From positions 79,338 to 143,337 of the forward strand of contig PABB01000031.1 in assembly GCA_002702655.1 (NCBI GenBank): DNA of 64,000 nucleotides, in the 5' to 3' direction. Both the position numbers and the translations under genes were made by a program. Positions within the stretch are counted from its first letter, which is position 1. Every line of letters begins with the position of its first letter. The DNA comes from Planctomycetaceae bacterium (GTDB taxonomy: Bacteria; Planctomycetota; Planctomycetia; Pirellulales; Lacipirellulaceae). The notes under the pieces were generated by a model. That model did no database searches, was not told the DNA's origin, and saw nothing but the letters and a program-made list of their open reading frames with translations. Of this stretch, positions 12,100 through 20,818 are shown piece by piece.

Positions 12100-15045
12100 T
12101 TACCTCCCAAAACCATCGTCGAGATCGGGGTCGAACTGACGCGCGCCAGAGGCGGCTGCCTCGGTTTGCCCTGCGGCCCACAAATCATCGGCCTGCCGAG
12201 GCGTGAGCGTCGCCAGCGGCAGCGCCGCTTCGCCGGCGGCGTACGCCAGCAGCGACTCGCGCAATTGCCGCGTCACGGGATCGGATTTGTCTAGCGGGAT
12301 TGCGCTGACCAACAACCGACCATGCCCGACGCGGCATTCAAAAATCACGCCGAGCCGCCAGTTGCGGTTCCAGTCGTCGATCGCGTACACGATCGGCTGC
12401 AAATCTTGCGGCGCTGCGGTGAGATTCACGGAACGCACGCCGTCGACGATCGAGGTCCACTGCCAGTCGCAGTGTTTGGCGGTCGGGAACCGGGCCAAGG
12501 CGGGGTGCTGCGGATCGCACAGCAGGCCCAGCATGGCGTCGAACCGCGGCGTGGGATTGCGCGGCGGGCGGACCGTCATCTGAATGTTCCAGAACACGGG
12601 CGCTTTCTTCATGGGCGGCGCACGGTTCGGGTCGAGCGCCTTCTCGCTCGGCGTGTAAACGACCGTGCCCCCCTCGGCCAACCGCGCGGCGGCGGCGCTC
12701 CAATCGCTCGTTGCGAGCACCCCATCTGGCACGTCGGCGGCGGTGCGGTCGGGATACAGCCAGAAGTTCCAATCGTTCTCGACCTCGGCGTCATCGAGCC
12801 CCACGACCAGCTTGTATGCCGCCGGCGCTTCCAGCGAACTCAACTCAACGCTCACATGGCCCAACGGAATGTTCTTGCCGAGCGGAACATCGCGCGGCTC
12901 CCACTTGCCGCTCCGGATCGCAGTGCCGGTCGCGTCGACAATCCGCCAGTACGGCGTGGCGTCCGTCAGCGGCTCGGCGCCGAAGTGATAGAGCTCGACA
13001 TCCGCCTCCAGTGTTTCCGCTGTCGTGAACGTCCGCTGTCGCAATCGAGCGAGCGGGACCGTCTGGCTGTGGAAACGGCGAAATTGCTCCGCCGTGACGT
13101 AACACTTGGGATCCCAGAACGCGTCGAGCACGCCGATCAGCGCCGTTCCCTGCCCCAGGTAGTCGCGAATGTCGAGCATCTGATGCCCCGCCAAACCCGG
13201 CGTGCGCAGATTCGCCTCCAATTCCTCTTTGTAGCAGGCGAGCTGGAATTTGCCCGATGCCCAGGCGAATTGCTTGTTGAGCTTCGCCACGCCGTTCCGC
13301 TCCGCAATGTAGCGAAAGATGCGATAGTTCGAAGGTCGCATATAGCCGGTAAACTTCTTGATGACGTCGAAGTCGGGGTACGCGCACCACTGACCGATCT
13401 CGTGGGCGAGCACGGGAATCTCGACGCCCTCCAGGGCCGTGCGGAAATCGTTGCCGAACCAACCGGTCACGTTGCGCAACTCGCCGCGCCCAAACCGCAC
13501 CAGAGCAGCGAATTGCGCGCCGCCGGTGACCTGCTCCGGTCGGTTCCAGCCCGTTCCGGCCGCGTAGAGGCGGCGCGGATCGCGCTCGTACCAGCGCCGC
13601 GCCCATTGCGGAGTCACCTCCGTGTAGCGGCCCGCCGGTTCGTTCGACGGAGAGAACAGCACAAACGAGGGATGATTGCCGTAGGCCCGCAGTAGCAGCG
13701 CCGTTTCCTCTTCCAGATACTTGGTGTACGCGCCGTCCTGGTAAAATGGCGCCCACAAGCCGCACTCGGCCTGCAGATAAAAACCCAACTCGTCAGCCGC
13801 GGTGAACGCGGCGTCCGGCGGGCAGCAAGAGTGAAATCGGATGCCGTTGAGCCCAAACTCCTGGCAGCGGCGAACGATCCGCTTCCAGGATTCGACGTCC
13901 GTGGCCGGATAGCCGGTGAGTGGAAAGTCGAGCCCGAAGTGCGTTGTGCGGAGATTCACCGCTCGATCGTTGACGAGCAAGTCTTTTCCGCGCCAGGAGA
14001 TCTCACGCAGCCCGAATGTCACCTCGCGCACGTCGGTCCCCGCAGGCGACTGCAGGCGGACGCCTAACCGCTGCAAGTGCGGATCGAATTCGTCCCATGT
14101 TCGCGCGTCGGCGCCCAGCGGCACGATCACCTCCGCGGTTCCGCCGTCCGCCTGCCAGGCGACTTCCGTTTCGATGGCGCCCGCCTGCAGCGTGCCACGG
14201 CCCGGTTCGTCGGTCAGATTGCCGATGGCGATCTGCAGTCGCACGGACCGCTCAGCGACGTTCGGAAACGCCTGCACGTCGGCCAGCCACACCTGCGGCG
14301 TCGAGCGCAACTCAATCCGGCCCGCAATACCGTTCCAGGTCGACCCGAGCGCATCCGACACCGCATGCGCGTCCGGCATGTGGCCGTTGTTGCCGCGGGG
14401 GTCGCTGACGATCGTGCGATTGTCGAGCCGGATTGTCAGGCGATGCCGGCCCGCCGCGACGACGCCCAGGTCAAACTCGTGCGGCGCCACCAGGCTGCGC
14501 ATCGAGCCCACTTCGCGGTCATTGAGCCAGACGGTCGATCGCCACCGCGGCCGTTCCAATACCAGCTGAACGCGGCGTTCGGTCCAGTCGTCCGGGATCT
14601 CGATCTCCCGCTGATACCAGGCCGGCCCCAGGTAGTGACGGGGCGGTTGCGCGAGAAAGGGTACCTCGACCCGCCCTGGTTGCGAGAAGGCATTGCGGAG
14701 TTCCTCAGCCTGCAGTTTCCACCACTCGCCCCCCAGGCCCAACACCCACGGCGTGTCGACGCTGATGGGGTCGCCGTAGCCTTGGCTCTGCAGCACGCCC
14801 GGGAGGCTCATTCGATCAGGAAGCAGGTCGCCAAACCATTCCTCACGGAGTCCCACGTCGTCGCGATCGATGGCAAACCGCCAAACACCGGCCAGACTTT
14901 GTTGTTCGCTGCGCTGCTGTGCGTGCGTCCGCTGCCACATCAGTCCGACGGCGAGGACCGTGATCGCGGCCAAACGGACGCGCCGCAGCCAGAGTTGAGA
15001 ATCGTGTTGGCAGACCAGAGAGAAGATCACGGCAGTCTCGCTCAA
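12100..15045 (-). CDS. GH2 family glycoside hydrolase, secreted (specificity unknown)
   Basis: The frame starts at a TTG at 15043-15045 (MSETAVIFSLV); a GTG at 15030 is an alternative. An N-terminal hydrophobic segment (about residues 22-40, ending THAQ) is a signal peptide. A beta-sandwich with GPAWYQREIEIPDDW (about 140-250) precedes an Ig-like domain and a barrel. The catalytic pair is Glu469 in FSPSNEPAGR (acid/base) and Glu549 in VLAHEIGQW (nucleophile). The nucleophile context differs from LacZ and recalls beta-glucuronidase- or beta-mannosidase-like GH2 members. A C-terminal region of about 350 residues may hold another beta domain. It is co-directional with the downstream symporter. 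Confidence 0.82.
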   Translation of the reverse strand: MSETAVIFSLVCQHDSQLWLRRVRLAAITVLAVGLMWQRTHAQQRSEQQSLAGVWRFAIDRDDVGLREEWFGDLLPDRMSLPGVLQSQGYGDPISVDTPWVLGLGGEWWKLQAEELRNAFSQPGRVEVPFLAQPPRHYLGPAWYQREIEIPDDWTERRVQLVLERPRWRSTVWLNDREVGSMRSLVAPHEFDLGVVAAGRHRLTIRLDNRTIVSDPRGNNGHMPDAHAVSDALGSTWNGIAGRIELRSTPQVWLADVQAFPNVAERSVRLQIAIGNLTDEPGRGTLQAGAIETEVAWQADGGTAEVIVPLGADARTWDEFDPHLQRLGVRLQSPAGTDVREVTFGLREISWRGKDLLVNDRAVNLRTTHFGLDFPLTGYPATDVESWKRIVRRCQEFGLNGIRFHSCCPPDAAFTAADELGFYLQAECGLWAPFYQDGAYTKYLEEETALLLRAYGNHPSFVLFSPSNEPAGRYTEVTPQWARRWYERDPRRLYAAGTGWNRPEQVTGGAQFAALVRFGRGELRNVTGWFGNDFRTALEGVEIPVLAHEIGQWCAYPDFDVIKKFTGYMRPSNYRIFRYIAERNGVAKLNKQFAWASGKFQLACYKEELEANLRTPGLAGHQMLDIRDYLGQGTALIGVLDAFWDPKCYVTAEQFRRFHSQTVPLARLRQRTFTTAETLEADVELYHFGAEPLTDATPYWRIVDATGTAIRSGKWEPRDVPLGKNIPLGHVSVELSSLEAPAAYKLVVGLDDAEVENDWNFWLYPDRTAADVPDGVLATSDWSAAAARLAEGGTVVYTPSEKALDPNRAPPMKKAPVFWNIQMTVRPPRNPTPRFDAMLGLLCDPQHPALARFPTAKHCDWQWTSIVDGVRSVNLTAAPQDLQPIVYAIDDWNRNWRLGVIFECRVGHGRLLVSAIPLDKSDPVTRQLRESLLAYAAGEAALPLATLTPRQADDLWAAGQTEAAASGARQFDPDLDDGFGR

Positions 15046-15063
15046 AGGAAGAAGAGTCGCCCC

Positions 15064-15095
15064 GGGACCGCGGCCGCACCGAAGGGCCCGGTCCC
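15064..15095. terminator. GC-rich hairpin between the carboxylesterase and GH2 genes
   Basis: GGGACCG (15064-15070) and CGGTCCC (15089-15095) are perfect complements separated by an 18-base GC-rich loop, just upstream of the GH2 start. There is no T-run, so it is at best a weak or Rho-assisted terminator or an RNA processing site within the long minus-strand run. Confidence 0.3.
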
Positions 15096-15324
15096 ACCGC
15101 CAATAATACGCGTTGGCGCCGCCGTGCGCAACTCCTTACGATCGCATGAAAACCTGCCAGATTCTGCTTCGCCCGCTCGTCGCGTGCGTCGAGCCAATTA
15201 CGCGATATCTGCAAACGCGACAGACGGGGCAGGGTGGCGTTTCGCTACGTTCGCGTGATGCCGTTGGCCAAGTAACACGATCGAGCGTCAGCGCTTTCGA
15301 AGCCAGGGCCGGCTTGCCGATCGA

Positions 15325-15486
15325 TCATTGAGCCCACTGCTCGCCTTCGGGGGATCGCCTCCACCGGAAATAATCATCCACCACCAGGAGACCTGCGGCG
15401 CCAGGGACCTCGCGGGGCACGGCCTCGTCGTGGAAGGACATCACAATCGGATTTTCCTCGGAGAACGCGGGCCAAGTCGGCAATCC
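15325..15486 (-). other. In-frame C-terminal tail of the carboxylesterase beyond the amber codon
   Basis: Directly after the TAG at 15487-15489 the same minus-strand frame continues for 53 codons to a TGA at 15325-15327. It reads GLPTWPAFSEENPIVMSFHD and onward to a hydrophobic end. This is the usual C-terminus of type-B carboxylesterases, where DPNG-x-GLPxWPAF is conserved. One point mutation (for example GAG or CAG to TAG) would explain it. See the entry at 15487. Confidence 0.75.
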
Positions 15487-16887
15487 CTACCCGTTGGGAT
15501 CGCCCCGTTTGGCGAAGTTGGTCCAATAGGTGGCGGCCGTGTCTGAGATCGCCTTGTCCCGCGTCGTGAAATCGGGATCGTTGCGGTCGTACGTCTGAAA
15601 GACATAGGGGACGTCGACGCCGTGCGGCATGCCGTACCCGGCTCGCGGCGAATCGGCAGAATGACGGGGGTGCTGGTCAAAGTAGTAATAGAACACCTTC
15701 GAGGCGCCACCGCGCGACTGAAGCCGCGCCCATGACCACGTGTGCCAGCCGAACGCCGCGTCGCGCATCAAGTCCCGCGCCGTCCTGGGGACGTTCTCCT
15801 CGCCCACAGGGTAGGCGTCCAATAGCTGCTTTGCGAACGGCCCAAATCGTTTCTCCACGTTGGCGACATATTCGTCGGGCGAGTTTCCAGGGGAGAAACT
15901 TGCCCCTTCGTCGGAGTTATAACCCACCAAGATCGGCGTGTCGTTGTAGGTCCCCGCCTCGTACAGCTTGTACTGGTCGTCAGGAATCACCCAGCCGTCG
16001 ATAATCGGCCACGCGGCTCCGCTGCCCCAGCCGGGGGGCAGTTTCCCGGGGGCGATCTCTCTTAGCTTGGCGATCGACGCAGCGCCGGCTCGCTCTGCAT
16101 AGGCGACGCCTGCCTGCTCAGCGGCGGCCAGTCCCTTCATGTTCTCGCCGGGATAGGTCGTGGGGCGCGGCGGACCGAACGAACCGCCGCTTTGCGAAAT
16201 CGCCCCGTGAAACAAGCCTTTCGCTTCCGGCGATGCGCACAGCATGCTCACCGCGATGCCGCCCGCCGATTCCCCAAAGATCGTCACCCGGTCCGGATTG
16301 CCGCCGAACGCGGCAATGTTCTGCTGAACCCATTTCAGCCCGGCGATCATGTCGAGCAACCCGTAGTTGCCGGACGCGTGATGCGGCGACTCGGCGCTCA
16401 GTTCGGGGTGCGCCAGGAACCCCAACGGGCCGACGCGGTAGGTGATGCTCACCAGGATGACGCCCTTGCGAGCCAAATGCTCGCCGTTGTGGATTGGCGT
16501 GGAGGTCGATCCAAAGGAGAATCCGCCGCCGTAAATCCATACCATCACCGGTAGCCGCTCGTTCGTCGACTTGGCTGGCGTCCAAACATTCAGGTACAGG
16601 CAATCTTCGCTGTTGCTTGGCCCGACGCCTGGTCCCGCAACTGGATCCGGGGCAAAGTCGACGGCTTGGCGCACGCCGTCCCATGACGCTGCGGGTTGCG
16701 GCGGACGCCAGCGAAGGTCGCCGACCGGCGGCGCGGCAAACGGTACGCCTCGATAGACTGTCAGGTCCTTCTCGGCAACGCCCAGCACCTGCCCGTACTG
16801 AGTCATCACCGGCGCCGGTTCGTCGGCAAATCCAGGGCCAACGCCGAGCAACGCGGTGCACGCAATCCGTAAAAGGGCAATTCGCAC
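15487..16887 (-). CDS. Type-B carboxylesterase, interrupted near the C-terminus by TAG
   Basis: Translation starts at a GTG (16885-16887) preceded by GAGG and has a signal peptide ending near GFA-D (residue 21). The alpha/beta-hydrolase features of the para-nitrobenzyl/acetylcholine-esterase-like family are complete: SEDCLYLNVW (about 93-102), oxyanion-hole GGGF, nucleophile Ser207 in FGESAGG, Glu327 in NSDEG and His422 in MPHGVDVPYVF. The 466-residue frame stops at TAG just after GDPNG, but homologous sequence continues in frame for 53 more codons (15325-15486). The product is therefore truncated, read through, or misread at one base. It probably removes ester groups from plant polysaccharide or side chains. 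It sits between the CE6-type esterase and the GH2 gene. Confidence 0.8.
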   Translation of the reverse strand: MRIALLRIACTALLGVGPGFADEPAPVMTQYGQVLGVAEKDLTVYRGVPFAAPPVGDLRWRPPQPAASWDGVRQAVDFAPDPVAGPGVGPSNSEDCLYLNVWTPAKSTNERLPVMVWIYGGGFSFGSTSTPIHNGEHLARKGVILVSITYRVGPLGFLAHPELSAESPHHASGNYGLLDMIAGLKWVQQNIAAFGGNPDRVTIFGESAGGIAVSMLCASPEAKGLFHGAISQSGGSFGPPRPTTYPGENMKGLAAAEQAGVAYAERAGAASIAKLREIAPGKLPPGWGSGAAWPIIDGWVIPDDQYKLYEAGTYNDTPILVGYNSDEGASFSPGNSPDEYVANVEKRFGPFAKQLLDAYPVGEENVPRTARDLMRDAAFGWHTWSWARLQSRGGASKVFYYYFDQHPRHSADSPRAGYGMPHGVDVPYVFQTYDRNDPDFTTRDKAISDTAATYWTNFAKRGDPNG

Positions 16888-16982
16888 TGCGAAACCTCTG
16901 CGGTCTGTTCGATTTCGGTCAGATCGTCATCTGGGGAACCGCTTTTCAGCGACTTGCCTCCAACGCGGATGCGGGGTCCAGA

Positions 16983-17849
16983 CTACTGCTCCCCCGTTTG
17001 CGTTTCCGCCAATTCGCGACCGAGCAGCGACAGCATCACCTCCGCGTAGCGCTTGCCCAGCTTGCGATATCCTTCGGGCGCAAAATGCAAGTGGTCCGGT
17101 AACGCTTCGCAACCTGCCGACGAGACGATGTGCGCTGTGGGAATCGTCTGCGGCAACTCGCGAATGATTGAATTCATGCTCGCGCAGACGCCTTTCTGAT
17201 CGGCCGCCACCAATTCGCCCGCCAGCAATGGCACGTCGTCCGCCTTGAGCTGCAAATCGGCCAGCAGGTTCTCGTAAACGCCCTTCACTTTGGCGGGCCA
17301 CTGCTTGTCGTTTGTGTTCGACTCGCCCTGGTGCAGCAGGATGCCTTTGATGACGCCGTCGCGCTGAGCGATTCTTGCCAGTTCGACTAACCGTCCGTAG
17401 GGATTGCCGCCGTACGCTTTGATCATGCCGATCATCCAATCCGGGGCCTGCTCAACGTAGGATTCGTAGCTGTCCTTCTTGAACAATTCAATCTTGCACC
17501 CGCCAATCGAGACGTGGACGATGCCGACGCGGATTTCGTCCGGCAACTGTTGAACCAGCGTCCTGCCGAAGTAGTCCGCCGGCCCCAGGCCGGCGCGCGG
17601 ACGGCAGAGCGGGGGATCGGCTCGATACCAGTGCCCCTGCTCGCGGCCCAAGCTGGGAAAGTCGACGGCGGCAAGCAACTGAAAGCGATTGTCGACCGGC
17701 CCCTCGTCCGCCTCCTCAATTCCGGGGAAGCCCTCCATGTTGGACTGCCCGAAACAGAGGAAGACGTAGAAGTTGGGATCTTCCGCGCTGGCGCGCCCGC
17801 CTGCCACGGCCAGCGCTGCGATCAAACAGACCGCGAACTGACGAACCAT
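16983..17849 (-). CDS. CE6/SASA-type SGNH carbohydrate acetylesterase
   Basis: The ATG at 17849 follows GGAG and opens a signal peptide (MVRQFAVCLIAALAVAGGRA, cut near SA-ED). The SGNH hydrolase nucleophile is Ser36 in CFGQSNMEG. A conserved LLHQGESN block lies at about 171-178, and the D-x-x-H pair is Asp252 and His255 in LPDHLHF. This pattern matches the sialate O-acetylesterase/CE6 acetylxylan esterase group. The 288-residue length is typical. It lies 62 bases downstream of the GH10-esterase gene, so removal of O-acetyl groups from xylan is the likely job. Sialic acid as substrate is improbable in this context. Confidence 0.85.
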   Translation of the reverse strand: MVRQFAVCLIAALAVAGGRASAEDPNFYVFLCFGQSNMEGFPGIEEADEGPVDNRFQLLAAVDFPSLGREQGHWYRADPPLCRPRAGLGPADYFGRTLVQQLPDEIRVGIVHVSIGGCKIELFKKDSYESYVEQAPDWMIGMIKAYGGNPYGRLVELARIAQRDGVIKGILLHQGESNTNDKQWPAKVKGVYENLLADLQLKADDVPLLAGELVAADQKGVCASMNSIIRELPQTIPTAHIVSSAGCEALPDHLHFAPEGYRKLGKRYAEVMLSLLGRELAETQTGEQ

Positions 17850-17911
17850 GAATCTCCGCTCCGAATTGCGATCGTTGACAGGGAACCGCGAGCGAGGGAC
17901 GCGGCAGGCGG

Positions 17912-20716
17912 CTATTGCTCCTCGGCGACGCGCAAGACCGCCTCGAACGCCGGCTTCGGGTTGTTATTGGCGTCGAACAGGAGCGGCTTGCCGTTGGCCC
18001 GCCACGAGACGCCGTCATTGGCGCCCCAGAAAGTCACCACTTCGATCGAGTCTTTATGCTTCAAGAACACCTTGAAGATATTCGCGTACTGCTCCGCCTG
18101 TCGCTGCAGTGCGGCGTCGACTAAGCCGCCGCCGGTCACGTCTTGAGTGATGTCGGCGCTGCCAGTGCGTTGGCCGCGCTGTGCGGTGTTCACGTCCAAC
18201 TCAGTGACGTGAATTGGCAGTCCCAGCGACTCGAGTTCCGTAATCGTGCGGTCCATTTCCTCGTAGCTAGGATTGGTCGCGCTGATGTGGGTTTGTGTGC
18301 CGATGGCCATCACCGGCACGCCTTGCTCCTGTAGCGATTTGACGAGCTTGATGAGCTTCGCCCGCTTGCCGGGATTTTCCAGGCCGTAGTCGTTGTAGCG
18401 CAACACGGCGTCAGGATCGGCCTCGTGAGCGTACTCAAATGCCTTGGCAATGAAATCATCGCCGATGATCTGCCGCCACAATGAATCACGCAGGACGTCC
18501 TCGCCCCCGTCGGCAATTGCCTCGTTCACGACGTCCCACGCGTGAATCCGACCCTTGTAGCGACCAACGATGGCGTGGATGTGATCGCGCATCCGCTGAA
18601 GCAACTCTTCTCGCGACGCGCGCGGACCCTGGTAGCCAAACCGCCGGCGAGCCTGGCGTCCTTCCGATTCCGGCTGTTCGGGGGCTGGGTTGTCGCCTGC
18701 GAATACCCAGTCGGGCGTTTGCGCGTGCCACACGAGCGTATGGCCGACAATGTACATGTCGCGACGCTCGCCAAACTGAACGAAGGCGTCAGCGGGCTCC
18801 CAGTTGTAGCCATCCGCGCCTTCGCGCGGGTGGATCAACGCCCACTTCAAGTCATTTTCGGGGGATATCGAGTTGAACTGCTGATCGACCGTCGCCGTGT
18901 CCTGACGAACTTGTTCGAGAGTCCGGCGCACATTATCCGCCCGAACGGCCTGATCAATTGCAATCGTACGGTTGATGGCGACCCCGATCAGGAAATCGCC
19001 TTCGTAGGCTTCCTTGAGCGTGAGCCCATTCGCTGGAAGAAGCTCGATTGCGTTAATCGCTGGATTTTCGACTTGAGCAGCGAATTCGATGCGAAATTCG
19101 CCGTCGGACACCTCCACCGGTACGGCGACCACGTAGGCACGGCGCGGACCGCCGGCCTTCTTCCAGATGTCAAAGTCCTTGAACTCGTGCCCGTGCATGG
19201 TGAAGGAGAAGACCCGATCGCCGGGACCGTAAACGCCCTCAAACGTTTCGGCGAAGTGAAGTTTCGCCACGTACTTTCCGTTTGGAACCTCGACGGAGAA
19301 CGAATCCATCGCGTAATGTTCGGACAAATAGAGTTCAGCGTCTTCGGCGCCCTCGATGGTCATCGAGGGATCGCGGTCGATAGTGGCGCCGCCGTTGAAT
19401 CCCTTATCCGCGCGCCACACGCGGCCGGCCGCGTCGACGTACTCGACATAACCGCCTGCGTTGATGCGAATTGCGTCGTTGTCCGACGCGGCGGGCGCCT
19501 GGTCCGTCGCGGGCTCCGCGGCGACGGCCGAATCGGAGTCAGACCGGAACAGCAATTGCGCGAATTCCTTCAAGCTACGCCGCCACGTTTGCCATTCGTG
19601 TGCCGTATCGGGCGAAATGTAAAAGGCGCTGTTGATTCCAGCGGCCTCGAGTTGCTCGTGATTGGCCCGCACGGCTTCGGGGCGTTCCCTGGAGCCGCAA
19701 CTCTGAAAGATCAGCTTCACCTGCTTGTTGAACGCTTCGGCGTCGGCCATCACGCCGCCGTGGGCGGTGGCGGGATCCCCAACGGTGCCGCCGCTGAAGA
19801 TACCAATGTGGGAAAACACGTCGGTGTTTTCCATGGCAATGGCGTTGGTCTGCATGCCGCCCATCGACAGTCCAGCCATGGCCCGATGCGGTTGGTCGGC
19901 CAGCGTCCGATAATTGGCGTCGATCATGGGAATGATGTCCTGCAGGAGGGTTTTTCCGAATTGATCGGCCCAACCTGCCGGCGGCCATTGTCTGCGTCCG
20001 CGTTCGTCCCGCGCCGGCGGGCGCGGGCGATCACCCTCGGGCATTCGCCACGTGCCATTGTCCATCACAATGATGAACGGCACGGCTTTCCCCGCTGCGA
20101 GCAGGTTATCCATGATCAAGCCCGTCCGTCCTTGCTCAGGCCAGCCGTACTCGTTCTCGCCGCCGCCGTGTTGCAGGTAAAGCACTGGATAACGGGTTGT
20201 GGCATCGGAGTCGTACCCGGGCGGGCAATAAACGAAGCAGTGACGCATGGCGTCGTTGACTTCCGAGAAGTAGTGGTGCTCGCGGATCGTGCCGTGAGGC
20301 ACGTTCTTCAGTGCGTAAAAATCCTGATCATCGGCGGGCGGTTCCACGCCGCTACCCCACCGGCCCGCGCCGTAGAAATACAACGTCCCCGGGTCGGGCA
20401 CGGCCGCGCCATCGATCCACAACTGGTAATAGTGAAATCCCGGGTCCTGCGGCTCGGAGTCGCCGATCCAAACGCCGTCGTTACCCTTGGTCATGGGGTA
20501 TTTGACTCCGCCAATGTCCAGGAGCACCTCGTTGGCGTCAGGTGCGGAGATTCGCGCTCGCACGGCCCCCGCGGCGTTGACTTGGGGATACTCCCGTCCC
20601 GGTTGGTTGATTGACGAAGGCACGAAGCCCTCAGCCGCGGACAAATCTCCCACGGTTGCGAGCGCGGAGGCCCCCACGGCCAAAGCGAGAAGCAGGACCA
20701 ATCGTGTGCCGAGCAT
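17912..20716 (-). CDS. CE1 esterase - malectin domain - GH10 endo-xylanase
   Basis: The ATG at 20716 has AGGAG 8 bases upstream and begins a signal peptide (MLGTRLVLLLALAVGASALA). The 934 residues hold four parts. A CBM48-like Ig segment covers about 30-130. A CE1 esterase covers about 140-400, with Ser284 in GLSMGGMQT and His373 in AHEWQTWR. A malectin-type beta domain covers about 416-561 (IRINAGGYVEYVDAAGRVW). The GH10 barrel covers about 571-931, with acid/base Glu732 in WDVVNEA and nucleophile Glu839 in HVTELDV. It should cut the xylan backbone and release ester-linked acetyl or feruloyl groups. It is probably in one operon with the CE6 gene and the GH9 gene 102 bases upstream. Confidence 0.92.
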   Translation of the reverse strand: MLGTRLVLLLALAVGASALATVGDLSAAEGFVPSSINQPGREYPQVNAAGAVRARISAPDANEVLLDIGGVKYPMTKGNDGVWIGDSEPQDPGFHYYQLWIDGAAVPDPGTLYFYGAGRWGSGVEPPADDQDFYALKNVPHGTIREHHYFSEVNDAMRHCFVYCPPGYDSDATTRYPVLYLQHGGGENEYGWPEQGRTGLIMDNLLAAGKAVPFIIVMDNGTWRMPEGDRPRPPARDERGRRQWPPAGWADQFGKTLLQDIIPMIDANYRTLADQPHRAMAGLSMGGMQTNAIAMENTDVFSHIGIFSGGTVGDPATAHGGVMADAEAFNKQVKLIFQSCGSRERPEAVRANHEQLEAAGINSAFYISPDTAHEWQTWRRSLKEFAQLLFRSDSDSAVAAEPATDQAPAASDNDAIRINAGGYVEYVDAAGRVWRADKGFNGGATIDRDPSMTIEGAEDAELYLSEHYAMDSFSVEVPNGKYVAKLHFAETFEGVYGPGDRVFSFTMHGHEFKDFDIWKKAGGPRRAYVVAVPVEVSDGEFRIEFAAQVENPAINAIELLPANGLTLKEAYEGDFLIGVAINRTIAIDQAVRADNVRRTLEQVRQDTATVDQQFNSISPENDLKWALIHPREGADGYNWEPADAFVQFGERRDMYIVGHTLVWHAQTPDWVFAGDNPAPEQPESEGRQARRRFGYQGPRASREELLQRMRDHIHAIVGRYKGRIHAWDVVNEAIADGGEDVLRDSLWRQIIGDDFIAKAFEYAHEADPDAVLRYNDYGLENPGKRAKLIKLVKSLQEQGVPVMAIGTQTHISATNPSYEEMDRTITELESLGLPIHVTELDVNTAQRGQRTGSADITQDVTGGGLVDAALQRQAEQYANIFKVFLKHKDSIEVVTFWGANDGVSWRANGKPLLFDANNNPKPAFEAVLRVAEEQ

Positions 20717-20818
20717 GGTTGAGACTCCTGTGGCGAGTCGCACAGGGCGTCGACCGTCTTTTTGCGGTCGCAACTACCCTGAACGGTTAATGGAAGTGAA
20801 AGGTCTTGCGTCGGCGCA

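Noticed and set aside
12322-13695. A 457-codon plus-strand open frame
   Set aside because: Antisense to the GH2 gene, with no recognisable domain and shadow-type composition.
18542-20614. A 690-codon plus-strand open frame
   Set aside because: It is wholly antisense to the CE1-malectin-GH10 gene, whose catalytic motifs are clear; a shadow frame.
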